27,648 bases of DNA from Alphaproteobacteria bacterium (GTDB taxonomy: Bacteria > Pseudomonadota > Alphaproteobacteria > RF32 > CAG-239). The notes under the pieces are model-generated. The model had not been told where the DNA came from and did no database searches. It saw nothing but the letters and a program-made list of their open reading frames with translations. The stretch lies in the NCBI GenBank assembly GCA_024408895.1, contig JAKSUO010000002.1, positions 1 through 27,648 of the forward strand, in the 5' to 3' direction. Within the stretch, counting starts at the first letter, position 1. Each line of letters opens with the position of its first letter. Made by a program: the position numbers and the translations under genes. This document shows, piece after piece, positions 22,552-27,648 of this stretch.

Positions 22552-22647
22552 ATGGATACGCAAAAAATAAAAAGTGCGATTGATAAAAATATCAATTCAT
22601 ACAGCCCGAGAGGAAAAACTGAGCGTAAATATAGAGATGAAAGGTAA
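22552..22647 (+). CDS. Possible 31-aa small protein
   Basis: An ATG at 22552 opens 31 codons (MDTQKIKSAIDKNINSYSPR, then a basic KTERKYRDER end) before TAA. The product would be highly charged and soluble. Only a weak GGGCGA lies upstream, and no promoter is evident, so this may be chance in a 274-bp gap between rpmG and the S41 gene. Nothing else but the rpmG promoter is seen in that gap. Confidence 0.2.
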   Translation: MDTQKIKSAIDKNINSYSPRGKTERKYRDER

Positions 22648-22709
22648 CTGTTAATCCGGATTGTTTTTATTTTTTCCGAATCGGAGTGAAGACAAGTAAT
22701 AACGCTTCT

Positions 22710-23792
22710 TTAGTTTTCGGACCCCGGTATTTCCGCTTGCAATATTTTGATAGCTTGCCGGAGGTCATCATCATTATTGAGGCGCTTTTCTTGCAAGCAT
22801 AAACCGTCTTTTGCTTTTGACAGACAAACATCCGGTGTTATGCCATTGCCGTGAATGATTTTTCCGGAAGGGGTAAAAAATTGTTCGGTCGTTAAAACCA
22901 AACGCCCTTTGTTACTCATTTGCGTAACATTTTGGATTGTACCTTTGCCGAAACTACGCGCGCCGATGAGTTTTGCACGCGATTGTTCTTGCAAGCCACC
23001 GGCCAAAACTTCGGCAGCAGATGCCGTTTCGCCGTCAATGATGATAACCATCGGACCTGTAAATAGCGCTCCCTCAGTTGCCGTATAATAATGTGTGTTT
23101 TTACCATCTCGTCCGGAGGTGTAGGTTATGATTTCATTTTCGCAAAACAGGTCGGCAGTTTTAAGCGCGGCATTTAGCATACCGCCGCCGTTAGAGCGCA
23201 AATCCATAATTACCCCCTTGATGTCGGGGTTGCTTTCAAGGGATTGACGCACCATGCGAGCCGTTTGTTTATTAAATATGCGAATGCGTAAATATAAGAT
23301 TGTTCCGATTTTTCTATCGCTGTATAAAGTGTAAATTGCGTTATCTTCTTCATCTTCGTTATAATCGTATTCTGAATAATAGTGCGAATACGGGTCAAGA
23401 TGGGTCATCATTTTTTTCATCATCAAATCAGGAATTTCAAAATCCTTAAGAGCAATATTGTCCGATATTTGTGATGAAGACTCAATAACCTCTGAAATAG
23501 TATCTATCCAACCGGTAATATCATTGGAATTATGCGGAAAACGAACCGCTTTTTGGATTTGTCGGTTGTTGTATATGTAAAATTTATCACTGCCTTTGGA
23601 AATAGTAATATTGCGGTCTAAATCCTGTAAAGCCGTTAATCCGATGGCGATTATATCAACATTATTGATTTCTTGCAAATATTCATTATTGATGGTAGTC
23701 AACATTTCATTGAGCAAATGTTTATCTGTTGTTTCGGCGGCATTGGCGTTAAAACAAAATAAAAGTAGGGCGTATAAAAAAATTTTTTTCAT
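22710..23792 (-). CDS. S41-family peptidase without a PDZ domain (CtpA/Prc-related)
   Basis: The 360-aa exported protein has a signal peptide (MKKIFLYALLLFCFNANA-AE). The N-terminal helical part (25-140) ends in MMTHLDPYSHYYSEY, the motif that in CtpA proteases leads into the PDZ domain. Here an acidic stretch (DYNEDEEDN) follows, and the S41 core starts at once (RKIGTILYLRIRIFN, then GVIMDLRSNGGGML). The catalytic dyad is present: Ser258 in GETASAAEVLAG and Lys283 in FGKGTIQ, 25 residues apart as in Prc, with FTPSGKIIHGNGITPDV after it. It is thus a probably active carboxy-terminal-processing-type serine protease lacking the substrate-sensing PDZ domain. Its ATG overlaps the xthA stop by 1 bp (TAATG). 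Confidence 0.85.
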   Translation of the reverse strand: MKKIFLYALLLFCFNANAAETTDKHLLNEMLTTINNEYLQEINNVDIIAIGLTALQDLDRNITISKGSDKFYIYNNRQIQKAVRFPHNSNDITGWIDTISEVIESSSQISDNIALKDFEIPDLMMKKMMTHLDPYSHYYSEYDYNEDEEDNAIYTLYSDRKIGTILYLRIRIFNKQTARMVRQSLESNPDIKGVIMDLRSNGGGMLNAALKTADLFCENEIITYTSGRDGKNTHYYTATEGALFTGPMVIIIDGETASAAEVLAGGLQEQSRAKLIGARSFGKGTIQNVTQMSNKGRLVLTTEQFFTPSGKIIHGNGITPDVCLSKAKDGLCLQEKRLNNDDDLRQAIKILQAEIPGSEN

Positions 23793-24589
23793 TATTTATC
23801 CTCAAATTCTGCCATTAAAATCGTATGATCGGAAGCCTTTTCCTGCTTGCGAAACTCTTTGTCAACAAAACAGCTTTTTAAGCGATCAGTTAAATAAGGC
23901 GATGTAAAAATGTAATCAATCCGCATACCAAAATCATTTTGCAAAGAACCGCCGGTGTAGTCCCAAAAAGTATAGCCGTTGTCGTGAGGATATAAACGGC
24001 GATAGGTGTCGCAATAACCTATGCGGTTTAACAGACGCAACCTGTTTTGCACTTCCGGACGAAATAGGGCGTTGCCGATAAATATTTCCGAATTATACAC
24101 ATCATGCGGTGACATAATGACGTTGAAATCACCGGCTAAAATAATCGGTTTGTTTTGTTTGATTAATTCATCAGCGTGTTTGATAAAAGCATCCATCCAT
24201 GCCAATTTATATGAAAATTTACTCGTGTCCGCAAGATTGTTTTGTGGGGGATTGCCATTAGGTAAATATAAAGATGCCATAATGTATTGCCTGCTGTTTA
24301 TGGTAATTTCACATTCCAGATAGCGAGCATTTTCATCGGGAAAATTTGGCAGACTTTGCGTGCGTACCGTCATTGGATGACGGCTTAAAATTGCAGTGCC
24401 GTTATAACTTTTCTGTCCTAAAATTTCAGCATGGTATCCGGCCATTTGCAAATCAAAAAAAGGAAAATTGTTGAATTCCGTTTTTATTTCCTGCAACATC
24501 ATAATATCCGGTTGATTTTTCATCAGCCAATCGGTTAAATTTGTCAACCGCGCATTTACCGAATTTATATTTAATGTTGCAATTTTCAT
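23792..24589 (-). CDS. xthA: Exonuclease III (AP endonuclease)
   Basis: The 265-aa enzyme cleaves at abasic sites and degrades 3' ends of duplex DNA in base excision repair. The family residues are visible: Asn7 (ATLNINSV), Glu34 (MLQEIKTE), LNGTAILSR-like SYNGTAILSRHP, YLPNGNPP, Asp and Asn of AGDFNVIMSPHDVY, FWDYTGGSLQNDFGMRIDYI and the terminal catalytic ASDHTILM. The length is typical of XthA/ExoA proteins. It is the first gene of a pair with the S41 peptidase; the overlap TAATG implies coupled translation, although the two functions are unrelated. Confidence 0.95.
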   Translation of the reverse strand: MKIATLNINSVNARLTNLTDWLMKNQPDIMMLQEIKTEFNNFPFFDLQMAGYHAEILGQKSYNGTAILSRHPMTVRTQSLPNFPDENARYLECEITINSRQYIMASLYLPNGNPPQNNLADTSKFSYKLAWMDAFIKHADELIKQNKPIILAGDFNVIMSPHDVYNSEIFIGNALFRPEVQNRLRLLNRIGYCDTYRRLYPHDNGYTFWDYTGGSLQNDFGMRIDYIFTSPYLTDRLKSCFVDKEFRKQEKASDHTILMAEFEDK

Positions 24590-24715
24590 ACAGATTCTTC
24601 CTTTGCTTAAAATATAACCGAAAAAATTAAAAATAAAAGAATTTATTTCATTCTGTTAAATGATTTTAAACCATACAGCGGTATAGTCACTCATATACTA
24701 CGGAAGGGAATGAAA

Positions 24716-25600
24716 ATGTATCAGGATTTTTTCAATAAAAATGACGGTTATTTAGATGAATTTAAGCAAAAAGTTGCCGAGCAAAAAATTGCGACTATGG
24801 CTGAGCGACGCAGCGATTTGGCGCGCTCACGCAATAATTTTTTGGGAAGTTTTGCCGGCATTGCGTTGGCAGGTGTTGTCGCTTGGTTTGTATTGATGCC
24901 GCAATATCAACAAGTATCTAAGGAAATTCCGGTAATTCGTCGCCCACAATCAGCGGTTAAGGTGAAACCTGAAAATCCGGGAGGTATGGAAATCCCGAAT
25001 CAAGATAAAGAAGTCTATGCCATCGTTGAAAAAAAGAATGTTGATAATATGGTGGTGGAAAATTTGTTGCCGACACCGGAACAACCAAAGTTGCCTGATA
25101 TTGTTCCTGAAACGCTTGAAGTTGATGCCAATGCCGAAAATTTGGATGAACTGGTAGATGAAGTTGAAGAAAATAACGAACAGATTGTTGCTTCTGCTGA
25201 TAAAAAAACAGAAGACAAAGTTTCTGCCGTTCCGGATAAACCGGACGATATTCTAAAATCGGATGAAAAAGCCGCCGCACCGGAGGAAAAAAAGCCTGAA
25301 ATCCAAAAAGCAGAAAAGGAAGTTGCTTCTCCGACTAAAGAAGAAAAGCAAGGAAATTGGCAAATTCAACTGATTGCTTCAAAAAATAAAGATGTTATGG
25401 AAAAAACTTGGCAAACTTTGTCTTCACAATACAGCTTGCTAAAAGCCTATAATCATGAAGTTCAATCCGCCGATTTGGGAGCGCAAGGTATGATATATAA
25501 GCTGCGTGCAGGGGCGTTTGCCGATAAAGCAGCGGCTCAAGATGTTTGTAGCAAATTAAAGCAACAAGGGTTGAATGACTGCATAGTGAAAGAGCGTTAA
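24716..25600 (+). CDS. SPOR-domain membrane protein
   Basis: The protein has 294 aa. A charged cytoplasmic N-terminus (1-42) is followed by one membrane helix (about 43-62, FAGIALAGVVAWFVLMP) and a long acidic, Pro/Glu/Lys-rich periplasmic linker (about 70-215). A C-terminal SPOR domain (about 222-294) runs from GNWQIQLIASKNKDVMEKTW to IYKLRAGAFADKAAAQDVC. SPOR domains bind septal peptidoglycan stripped of stem peptides, so it probably acts at the division site. The ATG at 24716 is preferred over 24710, because AAGGGA at 24704-24709 is too close to the latter. nagZ follows 9 bp later, an arrangement common in alphaproteobacteria. Confidence 0.85.
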   Translation: MYQDFFNKNDGYLDEFKQKVAEQKIATMAERRSDLARSRNNFLGSFAGIALAGVVAWFVLMPQYQQVSKEIPVIRRPQSAVKVKPENPGGMEIPNQDKEVYAIVEKKNVDNMVVENLLPTPEQPKLPDIVPETLEVDANAENLDELVDEVEENNEQIVASADKKTEDKVSAVPDKPDDILKSDEKAAAPEEKKPEIQKAEKEVASPTKEEKQGNWQIQLIASKNKDVMEKTWQTLSSQYSLLKAYNHEVQSADLGAQGMIYKLRAGAFADKAAAQDVCSKLKQQGLNDCIVKER

Positions 25601-25609
25601 TAATAAATT

Positions 25610-26653
25610 ATGAAGCCGATATTACCAGCATTTTTATCTTGTCAGGGGCCGCGTTTGGATGATAAAGAAAAGCGTTTGTTTGAACGTTATAATCCACTCG
25701 GAATTTGCCTTTTTACTTTTGGGTGCGAAAATGTTAAAAATAAAGAGCAGCTACGCGCCTTGATTAATGATATTAAAGAAGCTGTCGGCAGAGATGATGT
25801 TTTGATTGCCGTTGATCAGGAAGGTGGTCGCGTACGCCGATTGCTTGAGCCGGAATTTACTCCGGTGACGGCGCAACAAAATATAACGACATCGCTTTTG
25901 GCACGCGAGCATGCATATTTGGTTAGTTATGATTTGAAATCGTGTGGTGTAAATGTCAATTTTGCACCGGTTTTAGACAAGCTATATCCGCAAACTTCTT
26001 GTGCATTACAAGGGCGTTGCTTTGAAAAATATATTGCCAGACTTGGCAAAAGTATGGTGCGCGAATATATTAAAAACGGAGTCTGCCCGTGCGTGAAACA
26101 CCTTCCGGGACACGGACGCGCTACGGTTGATCCGCATTTGAATTTGCCGGTTATTGATGCAAGTTTGCGTGAATTGGAAAAAGATTTTGCCGCTTTTAAA
26201 GCACTGCAAAATGCGCCGATGGGTATGTTGGCGCATATTGTGTTGACAGCCGTTGATAAAGATAATGCGGCAACGGTTTCCGCAAAAGTTATTAAGGATA
26301 TTATTCGCGGTGATATCGGTTTTGACGGTTTATTGGTTTCAGATGCAATTGTTATGAAGGCGCTTGGAGGGACAATCAGCGAAAAAGCCCAACGCTCAAT
26401 TGCTGCCGGATGCGAGGTGATATGCTTGGGAAATACGGATTTTGCCGCCAATGAGGAATTATGTAAAAGCGGTATTTGTTTAACTGATGAAGCGTCAGAA
26501 CGTTTGAAAAAAATTCAAAATATTATTGAAAATCCAATGGATTTTTCAAAATATGAACATATTAAAAATAATTATTGTGCAAGTTTGAAAAATATAATAT
26601 CGTATGATTATCAATATGATGCAACCGAAGTTTTGAAACGGTTGCGCAAATAA
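25610..26653 (+). CDS. nagZ: Beta-N-acetylhexosaminidase NagZ (GH3)
   Basis: This 347-aa cytoplasmic glycosidase removes N-acetylglucosamine from anhydromuropeptides during cell-wall recycling. The family elements are AVDQEGGRVRRL (68-79), the signature KHLPGHG (163-169), the flexible-loop general acid DPH with His176, and the nucleophile Asp245 in LLVSDAIVMKALGG. The length matches single-domain NagZ. It is second in a SPOR-nagZ-Tat-like operon with short gaps (9 and 14 bp). Its only unusual trait is the absence of the chromosome-segregation genes scpA and scpB, which follow nagZ in many alphaproteobacteria. Confidence 0.93.
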   Translation: MKPILPAFLSCQGPRLDDKEKRLFERYNPLGICLFTFGCENVKNKEQLRALINDIKEAVGRDDVLIAVDQEGGRVRRLLEPEFTPVTAQQNITTSLLAREHAYLVSYDLKSCGVNVNFAPVLDKLYPQTSCALQGRCFEKYIARLGKSMVREYIKNGVCPCVKHLPGHGRATVDPHLNLPVIDASLRELEKDFAAFKALQNAPMGMLAHIVLTAVDKDNAATVSAKVIKDIIRGDIGFDGLLVSDAIVMKALGGTISEKAQRSIAAGCEVICLGNTDFAANEELCKSGICLTDEASERLKKIQNIIENPMDFSKYEHIKNNYCASLKNIISYDYQYDATEVLKRLRK

Positions 26654-26667
26654 AAAGGAGAGTAAAA

Positions 26668-27069
26668 ATGGGTGGATTTTGGGGATGGTTTATTGTGTTT
26701 GTCGGCGTGTTGGCAATTTTTAATGCCGAAAAGCTACCGGCAATCAGAAAAATGTTGGAAGAAAAATTTAAAGACAGTGTTGACGCGGCTAAAGAAAGTT
26801 CAAAAGTTGCGCAAGCTAAATTGAAACAAGTTAAAGCCGGAATAGAAAACAAAAAAAACGCACCGCAACCTCAGGCAGAAGCGGAAGAAAATTCACCGGA
26901 GGAAATAGACGAGGCCTTGCAATTTATGAAAGGTATAGTCAAAGAAGGTAAAACGAGCAATAAAAAAGATGAGGAAAAATCTGAAAAAAACTCTGATACT
27001 CAAGAAGAAATCATTGTCGCTTCCGAGCCTCAAGAAGATGCCCCGATTGATTTGGAAAAACGGGACTGA
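26668..27069 (+). CDS. TatA/TatB-like membrane protein, divergent
   Basis: The 133-aa protein has the Tat A/B layout: a very short N-terminus, one membrane helix (about 4-18, FWGWFIVFVGVLAIF), a hinge and an amphipathic charged helix (AEKLPAIRKMLEEKFKDSVD), then a long disordered acidic tail. The KLP after the hinge and its place behind nagZ fit TatA/TatB. The highly conserved Phe-Gly hinge is Phe18-Asn19 here, and no tatC follows. TatA/B proteins form the twin-arginine protein-export pore with TatC. The divergence means it may be an orphan or a repurposed protein. AAGGAG precedes the ATG. A terminator follows at 27089-27122. Confidence 0.6.
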   Translation: MGGFWGWFIVFVGVLAIFNAEKLPAIRKMLEEKFKDSVDAAKESSKVAQAKLKQVKAGIENKKNAPQPQAEAEENSPEEIDEALQFMKGIVKEGKTSNKKDEEKSEKNSDTQEEIIVASEPQEDAPIDLEKRD

Positions 27070-27088
27070 TTTTTAATTCAACTGATAG

Positions 27089-27122
27089 AATAGCTTTCGG
27101 CGCGTGTCGGAAGCTATTTTTT
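27089..27122 (+). terminator. Terminator of the SPOR-nagZ-Tat-like operon
   Basis: The stem AATAGCTTTC/GGAAGCTATT (one G-U pair) with a GC-rich loop is followed by TTTTTT on the plus strand. The end of the stem covers the stop codon of the convergent SemiSWEET gene. Confidence 0.8.
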
Positions 27123-27377
27123 GTTGCGGATAATCAAATAGAGAATTGGCGCAGTAAATATAAGAGATAATGAATTAAAGATTATCATTTGCACGGAATG
27201 TAAATATATTCCGTAACAAATCCAAGAAATCATTCCGATACAATAAATGAGATAACTTAGGAAAGATAAGCTTTTTACATCTTGCGAACGAATGGTCTTG
27301 ATTGCTTGCGGTAAGAAAACAACAGCCGTGCAAATGCCGGCTAAATATCCGAAAAATTCTCCTACAAATGACATCAT
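27114..27377 (-). CDS. SemiSWEET-type (PQ-loop) small sugar transporter
   Basis: The 87-aa protein has three membrane helices (about 5-23, 37-57 and 62-83). The PQ-loop signature is in the first (AVVFLPQAIKTIRSQDVKS), followed by SLSFLSYLIYCIGMISWICYGI and an Asn in the third helix (MIIFNSLSLIF). These are the marks of SemiSWEETs, half-size transporters that work as dimers and in studied cases move sugars. The substrate is not predictable. AAAGGAT lies upstream of the tandem ATGs at 27377 and 27374, so either Met1 or Met2 may be used. The gap to the deaminase gene upstream is 12 bp, so they form one operon. Confidence 0.88.
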   Translation of the reverse strand: MMSFVGEFFGYLAGICTAVVFLPQAIKTIRSQDVKSLSFLSYLIYCIGMISWICYGIYLHSVQMIIFNSLSLIFTAPILYLIIRNKK

Positions 27378-27389
27378 CTTTTATCCTTT

Positions 27390-27648
27390 TCAACTTCTTT
27401 CAGGTTTATACACGGTGTGACCTTGCGATACATAATTTTGCAACACTTCTTCACCTTTTTGCACCTCAATATTTCCATAGACGGTTATATTGCGTTTTTT
27501 AAATTCATTAAGCCAATCAGGCTTAAAACCTTCATCAAATCCGGTGATTTCTTCCACTCGTTTTGAAGGGACTCCGTAATATATTTCTTTAATTCCTGAC
27601 CACATAATTCCGCCAAGACACATAATGCAAGGTTCCGCAGTAACATAT
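27390..27648 (-). CDS. Nucleoside deaminase (CMP/dCMP/guanine deaminase superfamily), 5' end missing
   Basis: Only the C-terminal 85 or so residues are in the window; the frame runs off the right edge. The second zinc-binding motif is intact in the extension beyond the first internal ATG (VTAEPCIMCLGGIMWSG), with Glu-Pro-Cys-x-x-Cys. It is followed by KEIYYGVPSKRVEEITGFDE and a C-terminal helix and strand region (DWLNEFKKRNITVYG). The first motif (HAE) would lie outside the window. This pattern fits small nucleoside deaminases related to guanine deaminase and TadA. Substrate is undecided. ATG 27623 is internal and is not the true start. Confidence 0.85.
   Translation of the reverse strand, partial: YVTAEPCIMCLGGIMWSGIKEIYYGVPSKRVEEITGFDEGFKPDWLNEFKKRNITVYGNIEVQKGEEVLQNYVSQGHTVYKPERS

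Overview
This 27.6-kb window is ordinary chromosome from an AT-rich Gram-negative bacterium, most likely an alphaproteobacterium. The evidence is lpxI next to lpxB (LpxI is the typical alphaproteobacterial form of this lipid A enzyme), a SPOR-protein/nagZ/Tat-like cluster that resembles a shortened alphaproteobacterial gene block, and an elongator tRNA-Met of alphaproteobacterial type. A superoxide reductase suggests an anaerobic or microaerobic life, for example an uncultured gut or host-associated lineage; this placement is inference, not a database result. There is no phage, CRISPR array, insertion sequence or defence island.

Layout. 1-147: degenerate palindromic intergenic repeat. 273-1350: tRNA-Leu(GAG) and a CorA-type transporter. 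1480-1978: tRNA-Met(CAT) on the minus strand, followed by two almost identical 192-bp units, each repeating the last 18 nt of the tRNA gene and carrying a terminator hairpin. 2131-4090: superoxide reductase and, converging on it, a COG2509-type FAD-dependent dehydrogenase cut by one in-frame stop codon. 4202-5879: tRNA-Ser(GCT), hemW and dgkA. 6030-8244: OmpH/Skp-like chaperone, proline iminopeptidase and a secreted MORN-type protein. 8342-14028 (minus): translation cluster rpmI-rplT-(terminator)-pheS-pheT-proS, in which ProRS is the archaeal/eukaryotic-like type. 14166-18105 (minus): lpxI-lpxB-comEC with 4-bp overlaps. 18253-22208: an unknown 111-aa protein with its own promoter and tandem 16-mers, a membrane-anchored ankyrin protein, an M20 metallohydrolase, an SH3-domain secreted protein and XerC. 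22268-24589 (minus): rpmG, a PDZ-less S41 peptidase and exonuclease III. 24716-27069 (plus): SPOR protein, nagZ and a TatA-like protein. 27114-27648 (minus): SemiSWEET transporter and a nucleoside deaminase cut by the window end.

Together the genes serve translation (three tRNAs, PheRS, ProRS, L20, L35, L33), envelope building and turnover (LpxI/LpxB, DgkA, Skp-like chaperone, SPOR protein, NagZ, S41 peptidase), DNA processing (XerC, exonuclease III, ComEC) and oxidative-stress defence. The best candidate for something undescribed is the tRNA-Met tail array at 1519-1902: a tandem, hairpin-rich RNA-like unit ending each time in the 3' end of the tRNA. Secondary points are the archaeal/eukaryotic-like ProRS, the nonsense-interrupted dehydrogenase, the PDZ-less S41 peptidase and the stripped Tat locus.
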